A DNA stretch of 64,000 nt from CAYZXL01 sp964482435 (GCA_964482435.1 CAYZXL010000014.1:40345-104344), one strand, 5' to 3'. Counted from the stretch's first letter, positions 1 through 8,319 are shown. A program made the numbers and translations. Notes: a model not told the origin generated them from the sequence alone.

Positions 1-2
1 CC

Positions 3-398
3 CGCGGCGCAGCAACCGGTGACCTGGATAACGACGGAGACATTGACATGGTAATCAGCATTCCGGAAGGGCGGGCTGTTCTGCTTCGCAACGATAACAA
101 AGGCGGGCACTGGTTGACTTTGCGGTTAATAGGCACAAAGAGCAATCGAGACGCCATTGGCGCGCGAGTGACCGCTCGCACGGGTGGCAAAACGCAGTAC
201 CACTGTGCGAGGGGAGGCGGAGGCTATCTATCTGTGAACGACCGTCGGGTTCACCTTGGTCTGGGGACTGCAACGACTGTGGATCGAATTGAGATTGTCT
301 GGCCCTCGGGGACGAGGCAAGTTCTCGAAAACGTACCCGCCGACCAATTTCTCACCGTCGAGGAACCGGCCACAGGCGGGACGGAGCGGGGACCGTGA
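3..398 (+). CDS. ASPIC/UnbV (CRTAC1-like) repeat protein, C-terminal part
   Basis: The reading frame is open from the left edge, so only the C-terminal end is present. It begins with a calcium-loop-like FG-GAP/VCBS repeat (GDLDNDGDIDMV), followed by an ASPIC/UnbV domain. That domain shows the usual landmarks: NDNKGGHWLTLRLIGTKSNR, GARV, a GGGGYLSVNDRRVHLGLG stretch and a terminal WPSGTRQVLENVPADQ motif. Proteins of this type are secreted, probably seven-bladed propellers, and common in Planctomycetes, Acidobacteria and related heterotrophs; their biochemical role is not established. The stop overlaps the GTG start of the next gene (GTGA), so the two are probably translated together. Confidence 0.85.
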   Translation, partial: RGAATGDLDNDGDIDMVISIPEGRAVLLRNDNKGGHWLTLRLIGTKSNRDAIGARVTARTGGKTQYHCARGGGGYLSVNDRRVHLGLGTATTVDRIEIVWPSGTRQVLENVPADQFLTVEEPATGGTERGP

Positions 399-1204
399 AG
401 AGGAGTCTTATCCTCGCTTTTGCTTTCCTCATTGTGACCCTCACGGCCTTCAATTGCCGTCGGTCCTCCGACCACTCCCCGTCTCCAGCGCAGCTCTGGA
501 AGCCCAAAGAAGGCACTTCGTACACAGGCGGCTTGCCAAACGAAATCATCTGGTTGAAGGACGGAGCAGAAATGGTCCTCGTCCCGGCCGGTGAATTCCT
601 TTACGGCGAGGAGAAAGAAACCAGAGGCCTTACCTCATTCTACATGGATAAATATCCGGTTACCAACGAGCGCTACCGGAAATTTGTCAGAGCCACTGGA
701 CATAACGCGCCTTATCTGGATGAAATGGCGGCAAAACCTTTCAACTGGAGACGAGATAGGTACCTGAAGGGAAAAGAAAAATACCCGGTGGTGCTCGTTG
801 ACTGGCACGACGCCGCAGCTTTCTCCAGATGGGCAGGAAAAACCCTCCCCACCGAAGAGCAATGGGAGAAGGCTGCAAGGGGAACCGACGGACGGGCCTA
901 TCCCTGGGGCGAAGAATTTGACGAGAAAAAATGCAATTGCTGGCTGACAGGCATTGAAACCGTAACGTCTGCGGACCGGTTTCCCTCCGGAGCGTCTCCC
1001 TACGGCTGCCTGGACATGGCAGGAAATGTCTGGGAGTGGACGAGTACACGCAGAAACGGGCTGTATGTGTTACGCGGTGGGTCATTCTTCGAGGGGGACG
1101 TCTTCGTTCGCTGCCACACGACGAAGGCGCTCCGACCCTGGGCGAAACCCCACTCGAAGAAAGTAAACGGCGGTTTCCGCTCCTGCTACGTCCTTCGCCA
1201 GTGA
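395..1204 (+). CDS. SUMF1/FGE-sulfatase-modifying-factor-like secreted protein
   Basis: 269 aa with a GTG start overlapping the preceding stop. The N-terminus is a signal peptide (about residues 1-22) with a Cys at its end (TAFNC), so it may be a lipoprotein, although the lipobox is not perfect. The FGE-sulfatase domain covers about residues 50-268: MVLVPAGEFLYGEE at its start, the YMDKYPVTNERYRKFV motif, PTEEQWEKAARG, YPWGEEFD, DMAGNVWEWT, VLRGGSF and a terminal GGFRSCY. I do not see the paired catalytic cysteines of true formylglycine-generating enzymes, so this is better regarded as a C-type-lectin-fold SUMF1 relative, possibly a ligand-binding or EgtB/PvdO-like protein. The translational overlap links it to the upstream ASPIC/UnbV protein. 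Confidence 0.85.
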   Translation: MKRSLILAFAFLIVTLTAFNCRRSSDHSPSPAQLWKPKEGTSYTGGLPNEIIWLKDGAEMVLVPAGEFLYGEEKETRGLTSFYMDKYPVTNERYRKFVRATGHNAPYLDEMAAKPFNWRRDRYLKGKEKYPVVLVDWHDAAAFSRWAGKTLPTEEQWEKAARGTDGRAYPWGEEFDEKKCNCWLTGIETVTSADRFPSGASPYGCLDMAGNVWEWTSTRRNGLYVLRGGSFFEGDVFVRCHTTKALRPWAKPHSKKVNGGFRSCYVLRQ

Positions 1205-1312
1205 TAAAGCCCTCGCGGTGAGCGGCCCTGCAGGATTTTTTTCAACGAACCGCATCGCCGTTGCGTGTGAACTTGAGGGCGCGTTATCCTCTTGACTTGA
1301 AATGGCGCGGCT

Positions 1313-1339
1313 GCCTCTTCGGGCTACGGCCCAAGAGGC
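1313..1339. repeat. GC-rich hairpin upstream of oxidoreductase
   Basis: Imperfect palindrome with outer arms GCCTCTT/AAGAGGC and inner arms GGGC/GCCC around a short loop. It lies in the 269-bp gap between the SUMF1-like gene and the Gfo/Idh/MocA gene. No T tract follows, so it is not an obvious Rho-independent terminator. It may belong to the dispersed palindromes seen elsewhere in the window. Nothing else is recognisable in this gap. Confidence 0.5.
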
Positions 1340-1473
1340 CATCCTTGCAGGGGCTCCTGTTGCCACACAAGGGCGAACAACGGTTGGAAACGACGCAGTC
1401 GTGCCAAGCTCCAGCTCCGTTTCCATGGCAATATGAAGAGACCTTTGCCAGAAAAACAGAAGGGATTGATACC

Positions 1474-2763
1474 ATGAATAACCAGAAATCGAACCGCCGC
1501 GAGTTCATCAAAAGAAGCCTTCTAACCGGCGCAGGAGCCCTTGTCGCCACATCCGTGTTTCGGTCGCGCGGCTTGAGCCGGGTGCTCGGCGCGAGCGACC
1601 GAATCAACGTCGGCTTGATTGGCTGTGGTGGGCGAATGGGCGGTCTGGTCCGCGAGGTGAAAAATGCTGACGCCAACGCGATGGTAATAGCGATTTGCGA
1701 CGTGTGGAAGCAGCAGCGCGATTTGTGGACCACTCACATCGAGAACATATTCGGGGCCAAACCGCAAGCGTTTGCCGACTATCGCAAGCTTCTGGAAACG
1801 GGGGACGTTGACGCCGTCGTCATTGCCACCCCCGACCACCAGCATTGCGGCCAGGTAACCGGCGCCGCGCAAGCGGGGAAGCACGTCTATGTCGAGAAAC
1901 CAATCGCTCCGTCTCTGGAGAGCCTGGAGGCGCTGAACAGGTGTTACGATGTCGTCAAGAAATCCGGCATAGTCATCCAGCACGGCACCCAGGGCAGCAG
2001 CGCCGAGGGAACGTTCGCTTTGAGAAAGTTCTTCGCCGAGGGCAAGCTCGGGAAGCTCTTCCGCATCGAGTCCACAATCAGTCTTCCTCGGCCGTACTGG
2101 AACGATTACACCGGGCCCCAAAAGGAAGAGGAAACGGACTGGAGAGCGTTCCTTTACGGCAAGGCGCTTCGGCCTTTTGACCCGGACCAGCACGCGGCAT
2201 GGATGGGCTACGAGGATTTTTCCAGTGGCCCGATCGGCGGCTGGATGTCTCATTTCAGCAACTTCGTCCACGCTGTGACGGGCTGCGAATGTCCGGTCGC
2301 TGCAACTGCTTTCGGGGGCATCTATGCGCCGACAAGCGACCGGCGTCGGACCGCACCCGACAATGTCGTCGTGATTCTGGAATACTCTGAGGGCTTCTAT
2401 ACTCAATTCGTCACCCACTTCGGGAGCTCATGGAACACCGACACGACCCTCTTCATGCTCGAGAAAGGCATGGTGCAAGCCCGCTTTGGACACAACCCGG
2501 GAAACCCCGTTTACTCGAGCAAAGGAGTCAATGACAGCATCCCCGAAGGAAACCTTCTGGAAAAAGAGCCGCCCGACCCCGCCACGGCGCACATGGCAAA
2601 CTGGTTTGACTCCATCCGCAAAGGAAGTCGAGCGAATGCCGACATGGAGATGGGCTATAAACAGGGCGTTGCAGTCGTCATGGGCGACGCAGCCCATCGG
2701 CTCGCCCGGAAGGTCGTCTTTGACAAGCAGAAGCGCGAAATCCGACCCGCAGTGCCATCCTGA
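1474..2763 (+). CDS. Tat-exported Gfo/Idh/MocA family oxidoreductase
   Basis: 429 aa. The ATG at 1474 is chosen because AGAAGG lies about 9 nt upstream and it starts a twin-arginine leader (NRREFIKRSLLTGAGALVAT); the frame is open further upstream without a plausible start context. The Rossmann motif GLIGCGGRMGG is near residues 47-57 and the family EKP signature (YVEKPIAP) near residue 140, followed by the C-terminal alpha/beta domain. Members oxidise or reduce sugars or inositols with NAD(P), sometimes with a tightly bound cofactor when exported. Substrate is not predictable. A second Tat-exported paralogue lies on the other strand at about 57 kb. Confidence 0.9.
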   Translation: MNNQKSNRREFIKRSLLTGAGALVATSVFRSRGLSRVLGASDRINVGLIGCGGRMGGLVREVKNADANAMVIAICDVWKQQRDLWTTHIENIFGAKPQAFADYRKLLETGDVDAVVIATPDHQHCGQVTGAAQAGKHVYVEKPIAPSLESLEALNRCYDVVKKSGIVIQHGTQGSSAEGTFALRKFFAEGKLGKLFRIESTISLPRPYWNDYTGPQKEEETDWRAFLYGKALRPFDPDQHAAWMGYEDFSSGPIGGWMSHFSNFVHAVTGCECPVAATAFGGIYAPTSDRRRTAPDNVVVILEYSEGFYTQFVTHFGSSWNTDTTLFMLEKGMVQARFGHNPGNPVYSSKGVNDSIPEGNLLEKEPPDPATAHMANWFDSIRKGSRANADMEMGYKQGVAVVMGDAAHRLARKVVFDKQKREIRPAVPS

Positions 2764-3050
2764 TGCATCGCCGTTGGGAATAGTGTTCCCCTCCAGAGGG
2801 GACTGTCGCTTTTGGCCTTGATGGCTCTTCCGCCTGCATTGGCAGTGGCGGGCCCCCGACGGTTACCTGGGCCCCGGCCGCTGCGGGCCGCCCACAAACT
2901 GTCGTCTTCGCCTTCGGCGGCCACCTTCCCCGGAAAACGGGTCCCGCCGACCCCGCCAGACGCGCCTTCCCAGGCGGCCACCACAACCCTTGCGGCGGGT
3001 GTGGCTGTATTTCAGGTGCAGGGGGTGGATGAATCCCTTGTTCGAGAAGT
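2764..3050. other. Non-coding GC-rich gap, left part
   Basis: The 598-bp gap between the oxidoreductase and the 745-aa membrane protein has no convincing gene. The longest open frame (2812-3105) has a low-complexity Pro/Ala-rich translation and no ribosome binding site. The right-hand part of the gap holds three palindromes, listed separately. Confidence 0.5.
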
Positions 3051-3141
3051 CCGCCTGAAGGCGGCTTGGGTGAGGGCTGGGCCGGAGCCCCGGACCACCA
3101 GCTAAAGCAGGTGGCTAAAGGGGGTGCCGGCTGAAGCCGGC
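3051..3141. repeat. Cluster of three short palindromes
   Basis: Three GC-rich palindromes follow one another: CCGCCTGAAGGCGG at 3051-3064, CCACCAGCTAAAGCAGGTGG at 3095-3114 and GCCGGCTGAAGCCGGC at 3126-3141. The first and third share a TGAA loop, and the spacer CTAAAG recurs (3104, 3115, 3150). No poly-T follows, so this is a repetitive element cluster rather than a terminator. It marks the left edge of the block where the + strand becomes G-rich. Confidence 0.7.
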
Positions 3142-3361
3142 AGTGTCGCTAAAGGGCTGCTTGGCGCGGCATGGCAAGCGAGCGGCGCGATGTGCCCCGA
3201 TTACGCAGCCGCAGCCGTTGCGGCCGGGTGATTGACAGGCGGTCTCCTTTAGACTAAGTTCTGGACACCTGGTGGCATGATGTTCCTCGGTTTCGCCACG
3301 ATGCTGTTCACGGGCGAGACACCCTCGCCACGTCTTGTTCGTGCCACCAACCGCATGACCC

Positions 3362-5599
3362 ATGAACGAATTACTTAATCTTCTTCACGTTGTTCGGAAG
3401 CTGGAGGCCATTTTCCTGCCGCTATTCCCGCGGAAATGGCGAACGCCGCCGCCTTCGTATCGGATGTTCAGCCCACTTTTCCAATATCTGAGTCGCAATA
3501 AGGAAAGGTATCCCTGGGCGGAGGCGCTTTCGGATTGGCTGGAACGAATTTACCTCCTGCCGTACCACAAGGGCGGATTAGCGGTGGACGAATTGTCGCC
3601 CCATGCGATGCGCTACGTGCGCGGCATCATGGCAGTGATAGGGGCGATTATCGTGATAGCGGTGACACGATCGCCGCAGGGGCTTTCCCATTGGGTTTAC
3701 ACATGTATTCTTCTGGCGATTTGCGGGTTGGCGTTCTATGGTGCGATGCAAATATCAATCAGCGCTCTCTGGCTGGCGTGGGGGCTGCTTTACGTACCGC
3801 TGTCTTATTACATGATGGGGGCGGTGGCGAGGTGGGCTGCGCTTGTGCCCGGGATTTGCGGCCTTGCGTGGCTTGCGGCGATGTTGAACGAGACCCGCAG
3901 GTGGCGATGGTTTGATGCGGTTGCGACGCTGCCGACGCTTTTCTTCTGGGTGGAGCCTGTGAGCTCGTCTCTTTTAGACAAGTGGGCGATCTGGCAGCGG
4001 AGCCTGGCTTGCGTGGTGCTCTGGGCACTGGTTTGGGTCGTTCTAAGACGAGCAAAGCTGTCCTCGTTCGTCAGCAGGTCGCTTCAGTTTTTCTGGCCGG
4101 CCAGCTCTGTTGGCTTGTTCATATGGGCGTCTTTCAGGCTGGGGAAACGGCTGGGTCGTCTTGGGCAGCCGGGGATGTGGCTGATGTTGGTTTCCCTTGC
4201 ACTGATTCTGTGCGTGGCGATGGGATTGTTGTCGAGGCGCATTGGGGCGTGGTCTTTTCTGCGTCGCGGAAGCACTGTCGCGGTTGTTATGCTTCTTTGC
4301 GGGGTTTTGCTTGTCGCCGCCGGCGTGGATGAGAAGGCCAAGGGTGTTCTTTCAAACGAGATAAAGTATCTCTTCGACCATGGCTGGCCGGCGTGGTTTT
4401 TCATTGGCGCTTCGACGATGATGGCGGCCCGGCTGCTCGCGCTCACGAATTTGCAGCTTTTTCAGGCGCTGTTGCCGAGGTGGATTCTTCCGGCGGCGGT
4501 TTGGGTCGTCCTTGCGTGGGCGGTGTGGCAGGACAAATTCTCCACGGGAGTGTTTGAGGTCACGCTTGCTCAGGGCATCGTTGTGTCGGTGCTGTTCGGG
4601 TTAGGGACGACGTGGTTTGCCTTGCGGAAGAAGGAGCGGGTTCTGGAGGAATGGTTGTTCTGGGGGGTGTTTTGCTATTTTCTTCTCCGGATGTACTGGA
4701 AGGAGGCGCAGGCGACAGCAAACGTAAGCCCGGCGACGGGCGGGTGGACAACGTTTGTCGTCCTGTGCGCGTGGGGACTGTGGTTATCCTACAGCGTGCT
4801 GTGCAAGCATATGGGGCAACTGAGGGGGAAGGTCTCGGAGTACGGCGCTGTGGCCTTGATGGGGGCGTTTCTCCTTCTGGTGATGGCCGGACTCTGGCTG
4901 AGCTTCGTGGACGGAGCATTCTCCGTGCGGACGGAGCTCACCCTTAACCTGTTCCTCGGGTTTACATTTCTGGGGATTCCGCGAATTCTATTCAGCCTGG
5001 CGGCTCAGTCTCGGAGGGCGTCGAAGCAACCGTTTCGGATTCCGTGGGAATGGGTAGTCGTGGCGGGGGTTGTGGTTATCCAGGTCCTTCAGGGAGCGGA
5101 GCATTACGCGGCAGGATTTGTTGCGTACCCGTCCCTTGATTCTCTTCACGAAAAGCTGAAGGAGGCGCTTAACAGCGGCAAAATAGAGTTCGCGGCCCCC
5201 GCGCTGGTGAGCGGGAAGGTTTGGGCCACCTGCTGGCGAGTTGGGCGATGGCTGGCAGCGATGGGTGTTCTGACGGTGGCGATAGTCCGAAGAGGCAGAG
5301 CGTATTGGTCGCCTTTCAGCTTGAAGATTGCAGTGGTCTTGACGAGTTTCGCCGTCTCGATAGCGGAGATGCGCTGGATTGACTGGCCCACGCTGCCATA
5401 CACCTGGGCGGTTGTGCTGCGACCATGGAAGGCTGTGACGGTGATGTGGGATGGCCTGTTTTTCCGAACGAGCGCAATTTCGGCGGGACTCGGTCTTCTC
5501 TGGGGATGGCTTCTGTGCCTGTTGTGGCACGGAGGCGGCGATGCAGCAAAGGAGACTTTTCAGGCGAACAATCACCGCGCGGAACAAGTCAGGATTTAG
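3362..5599 (+). CDS. Large polytopic membrane protein of unknown function
   Basis: 745 aa, mostly hydrophobic, with an estimated 18-20 membrane-spanning segments from about residue 90 to the C-terminus. The first 85 residues are soluble and basic (FPRKWRTPPPSYRMF, ALSDWLERIYLLP). Trp and Leu are abundant; I see no catalytic or transport motif that I recognise, and no ATPase or glycosyltransferase signature. A short soluble stretch (YPSLDSLHEKLKEALNSGK) lies near residue 595. It is the first gene of the G-rich + strand block and is followed by a repeat-bearing gap before thyX. I do not recognise the family. Confidence 0.75.
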   Translation: MNELLNLLHVVRKLEAIFLPLFPRKWRTPPPSYRMFSPLFQYLSRNKERYPWAEALSDWLERIYLLPYHKGGLAVDELSPHAMRYVRGIMAVIGAIIVIAVTRSPQGLSHWVYTCILLAICGLAFYGAMQISISALWLAWGLLYVPLSYYMMGAVARWAALVPGICGLAWLAAMLNETRRWRWFDAVATLPTLFFWVEPVSSSLLDKWAIWQRSLACVVLWALVWVVLRRAKLSSFVSRSLQFFWPASSVGLFIWASFRLGKRLGRLGQPGMWLMLVSLALILCVAMGLLSRRIGAWSFLRRGSTVAVVMLLCGVLLVAAGVDEKAKGVLSNEIKYLFDHGWPAWFFIGASTMMAARLLALTNLQLFQALLPRWILPAAVWVVLAWAVWQDKFSTGVFEVTLAQGIVVSVLFGLGTTWFALRKKERVLEEWLFWGVFCYFLLRMYWKEAQATANVSPATGGWTTFVVLCAWGLWLSYSVLCKHMGQLRGKVSEYGAVALMGAFLLLVMAGLWLSFVDGAFSVRTELTLNLFLGFTFLGIPRILFSLAAQSRRASKQPFRIPWEWVVVAGVVVIQVLQGAEHYAAGFVAYPSLDSLHEKLKEALNSGKIEFAAPALVSGKVWATCWRVGRWLAAMGVLTVAIVRRGRAYWSPFSLKIAVVLTSFAVSIAEMRWIDWPTLPYTWAVVLRPWKAVTVMWDGLFFRTSAISAGLGLLWGWLLCLLWHGGGDAAKETFQANNHRAEQVRI

Positions 5600-5645
5600 T
5601 GCATGGATTTGCAGGCCCCGTCATGTGTGGGAAATGGAGCGATTC

Positions 5646-5767
5646 TTTTGACAGGATGAACAGGATTTGTTGAGCCACTCCGATGCGGAGTTTCTGTTGA
5701 TCTGCGGAGAGCGCTGAGAATGATAAAAGACTGAGAAACCGCAGATGGACGCAGATGAACGCGGACG
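5646..5767. repeat. Intergenic repeat relics (GACAGGATGAACAGGATT and CGCAGATGGACGCAGATG types)
   Basis: Two direct-repeat-like tracts lie in the 216-bp gap before thyX: GACAGGATGAACAGGATTTG at about 5650-5669, and a CGCAGATGGACGCAGATGAACGCGG tract (5740-5764) made of repeated GCAGATG/GAACGC units. ATCTGCGG at 5700-5707 and CCGCAGAT at 5739-5746 form an inverted pair. From memory, sequences of these two kinds recur in intergenic DNA of many uncultured bacteria; I could not check this by search. Confidence 0.55.
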
Positions 5768-5815
5768 TGGAAAGCGAAAGACGAGACGATGCATCGCTGG
5801 GAGCGCGGAGGTGAG

Positions 5816-6589
5816 ATGCCGGGAGCGGAGTTGACAGTGAAGTTGATGGCGATGACGCCGAACGCGGTGGACGTTGTGTATTCGGCGTGCCGGCAGTGTT
5901 ATTCGCCGGCGTTTGCCGGGGATGAGTTTCGCCCTCACACAAGCGCCGAAAGCCTCAGCATGAAGGTGGATGCAGGCGAGGACGCCTGCGCTACAAAGGA
6001 ATCCCTGATAAGGAGGGTTGTGGCATCCGGGCACGAAAGCCCGCTTGAGCACGTGAGCATGACGTTTGCAGTACGCGGCATTTCGCGGTCGTGCAGTCAT
6101 CAGCTTGTGAGGCATCGGCTGGCTTCTTATTCCCAGCAGAGCCAGCGGTACGTGGACATGAAGGAGTTCGGGTATGTGATTCCCCCGACGATAGAAGGGG
6201 ACGAAGAGTTAAAGCAGATGTTTGAGGCGACGATGGAGGATGTTCGGGGGAAGTACGAACGGATTGTGCGGGCGCTGAACAGGAAAGGTATTCGGGGCGA
6301 GATGGCGAATCAGGACGCGAGGTTCGTTTTGCCGGAAGCGGCGGAGACGAAGATTGTGGCGACGATGAATTGCCGGGAGCTTCTGCACTTTTTCTCTGTT
6401 CGGTGCTGCAATCGCGCACAGTGGGAGATACGGCGGCTCGCGAACGAGATGCTGCGGATTTGCAGGGAGGCGCTGCCGTCAATTTTCGGGAAGGAAGCGG
6501 GAGCGAAGTGCGAGCGGTTGGGATATTGCCCTGAAGGGGCGAGGTACACATGCGGGAAGTATCCGCTGAAGGGAGAGGCGAAGCGATGA
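5816..6589 (+). CDS. thyX: FAD-dependent thymidylate synthase ThyX
   Basis: About 257 aa. ThyX methylates dUMP to dTMP using methylene-tetrahydrofolate and reduced FAD. The diagnostic signature RHRxxSxxxxSxR is present as RHRLASYSQQSQR near residues 98-110, with SGHESPLEHV upstream and an LLHFFSVRCCNRAQWEIR segment near the C-terminus. GGAGG sits 4 nt before the ATG at 5816; an in-frame ATG at 5789 is the alternative start. Residues encoded at 5970-5996 (VDAGEDACAT) come from a perfect GCAGGCG/CGCCTGC palindrome and look like an in-frame insertion of a repeat. The stop overlaps the ispH start (ATGA), so the genes are co-translated. Confidence 0.93.
   Translation: MPGAELTVKLMAMTPNAVDVVYSACRQCYSPAFAGDEFRPHTSAESLSMKVDAGEDACATKESLIRRVVASGHESPLEHVSMTFAVRGISRSCSHQLVRHRLASYSQQSQRYVDMKEFGYVIPPTIEGDEELKQMFEATMEDVRGKYERIVRALNRKGIRGEMANQDARFVLPEAAETKIVATMNCRELLHFFSVRCCNRAQWEIRRLANEMLRICREALPSIFGKEAGAKCERLGYCPEGARYTCGKYPLKGEAKR
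5972..5989. repeat. Perfect palindrome inside thyX
   Basis: GCAGGCG-AGGA-CGCCTGC, a 7-bp perfect inverted repeat with a 4-nt loop, followed by GCTACA. It adds in-frame codons to thyX between the substrate-binding N-terminal region and the SGHESPLEH motif. It resembles the palindrome GAGGGCG-AGA-CGCCCTC at 57946 in the window. Confidence 0.7.
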
Positions 6590-8319
6590 GGGTTTATCTC
6601 GCGGAGACAGCGGGCTTCTGCATGGGCGTGAAGAGGGCGGTGAACATCGCCCTCGAGACGGCAAAGGAGAAGGGGAGAGACATCTACACGCTCGGTCCAC
6701 TGATTCACAGTCCGCAGACGGTGAAGATGCTTGAGAAGAAGAACGTCAAGGTCGTGGACGATATTTCGGGGTTGAACTCGGGAACGGTCATCATTCGGGC
6801 GCACGGAATCGGGCCGAAGGAAAGGGAGGAGATAGAGACGTCCCAGCTTGAGTGCCGGGATGCGACGTGCCCTCTGGTGCTTCGGATACGCAACATCATT
6901 CGGAAGTATGCGGAGGAGGGGTACGCGATTGTGATTGTTGGGGACAGGGGGCATGCGGAGGTTTCGGCGCTGCTCGGTTACGCGGGCGGGAAGGGCATGG
7001 TGGTCGAGGGGATACAGGATGCGGAGAAAATCCCTCCGGGGAAGGTGTGCGTCGTCGCGCAGAGCACGCAGGAGAGATGCTTGTTCGAGAAAGTCGTGAA
7101 GGAACTGAGGAAGAGGGACGGGGACCTGAAGGTGTTCGATACGATTTGCGACGCGACGACGTGGCGGCAGGAGGAGGTGAAGGCCCTTGCCAGGAAAGTG
7201 GACGCGATGGTCGTGGTGGGCGGGAGAAACAGCGCGAATACGAAAAGGCTGGCTGATATTTCGCGCAGGTTGGGGGTGAAAACTTATCACATCGAGGAGC
7301 CCACCGAGTTGAAGGAAGAGGATTTGGCGGGGAGCGAGAAAGTCGGGGTGACTGCCGGGGCGTCAACGCCGAACTGGTTGATTGAGAAGGTGATTGACAG
7401 GATCGAGCAACTCAGCAAAGCGCGCGGCAGCGCGCTGAGGAAGGCGATTGACAGGATAATCGAGTTTGCGGTGAAGGGGGATGTGTACGTGGGAGTGGGG
7501 GCAGCGGCGCTTTGTCTTGCGTGCGCGGTGATGAGAGAGCTTTGGCCGGCGCCGCTCTCGGTAGCCGTTTCAGGGCTGTACATTTTCGCAATTCACATCT
7601 TGAATCATTACACGGACCGAGAGTACGCGCAGTACAAGGAATCCTACAAGCTGAATATCCTCGAGAAGTACAAGAAGGGGCTGGTCGCGGCCGGGGTCAT
7701 AGCGGCGGTGGGAGGAGTCGGGCTGTCGGCATTGATAAGCCCCTTGGCACTCGGGTTGATGATATTTGCGACGGTGATGGGGTTGATTTACAGTTTACCC
7801 ATCGTCCCGCGGAGGGTTGCGAAGGCGGTACGGGTAAGGCGCATGAGGGACATTCCGACCTCCAAGAATTTGGCGACCGCGCTGGCGTGGTGTCTGACAA
7901 TTGTGGTTCTGCCGGCTCTCGAGTTGCAAAGCAGGCTGGAGGTTCTGGCTACTCTGACGATGTTTGTTTTCGCGTTTGCGGTGGTTTTTGCCCGGTCAAC
8001 CCTCCTGGATTTGAGGGACGTTCAGGGAGACATGATGATCGGGAACGAGACGATTCCGATTCTAATCGGGGAAAGGAAGACGAAGTTGCTTCTTGCGGCG
8101 GTTGTGGTTGTGAGCAGCGGGCTATTGGTCGTGGGGAGCGCGATGGGCTGGGTGAACCGCTTAGGATTCTGGCAACTGGCGACGCTGGCGTACGTGTTAG
8201 GATACCTTGCGTCGTACCATTTCCGGTTCATGAGCCAGGCGATGAGGTGCGAGATCGTTGCTGACACGGGGTTTCTTTTGGCGGCGGGGCTGGCGGCTGT
8301 GTGGCTGATGGTGAGGTGA
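6586..8319 (+). CDS. ispH: IspH (HMBPP reductase) fused to UbiA-family prenyltransferase
   Basis: 577 aa in one uninterrupted frame from the ATG overlapping the thyX stop. Residues 1-285 are IspH, which makes IPP/DMAPP in the last step of the MEP pathway. Cluster ligands C12 (GFCMGV), C95 (DATCPL) and C188 (DTICDAT), residues H41, H73, H123 and E125 (GHAEV), and the GGRNSANTKRL loop are all visible. Residues about 300-577 are a polytopic UbiA-like domain with the second aspartate motif intact (LLDLRDVQGDMMIGNETIP) but a degenerate first motif (NHYTDREY instead of NDxxDxxxD). A membrane prenyltransferase using the product of the reductase is plausible, but the acceptor is unknown. Start and fusion are well supported by the continuous frame. 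Confidence 0.93.
   Translation: MRVYLAETAGFCMGVKRAVNIALETAKEKGRDIYTLGPLIHSPQTVKMLEKKNVKVVDDISGLNSGTVIIRAHGIGPKEREEIETSQLECRDATCPLVLRIRNIIRKYAEEGYAIVIVGDRGHAEVSALLGYAGGKGMVVEGIQDAEKIPPGKVCVVAQSTQERCLFEKVVKELRKRDGDLKVFDTICDATTWRQEEVKALARKVDAMVVVGGRNSANTKRLADISRRLGVKTYHIEEPTELKEEDLAGSEKVGVTAGASTPNWLIEKVIDRIEQLSKARGSALRKAIDRIIEFAVKGDVYVGVGAAALCLACAVMRELWPAPLSVAVSGLYIFAIHILNHYTDREYAQYKESYKLNILEKYKKGLVAAGVIAAVGGVGLSALISPLALGLMIFATVMGLIYSLPIVPRRVAKAVRVRRMRDIPTSKNLATALAWCLTIVVLPALELQSRLEVLATLTMFVFAFAVVFARSTLLDLRDVQGDMMIGNETIPILIGERKTKLLLAAVVVVSSGLLVVGSAMGWVNRLGFWQLATLAYVLGYLASYHFRFMSQAMRCEIVADTGFLLAAGLAAVWLMVR

Noticed and set aside
395..1204. Genuine formylglycine-generating enzyme
   Set aside because: The paired catalytic cysteines are not visible in the RCHTTKALRP region, so only a SUMF1-like fold is supported.
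1522..2418. 298-aa minus-strand open frame
   Set aside because: Antisense to the Gfo/Idh/MocA gene at 1474; no ribosome binding site, no motif; the + gene has full family motifs.
2812..3105. 97-aa + open frame after the first oxidoreductase
   Set aside because: Low-complexity Pro/Ala-rich translation over palindromes, no ribosome binding site and no family.
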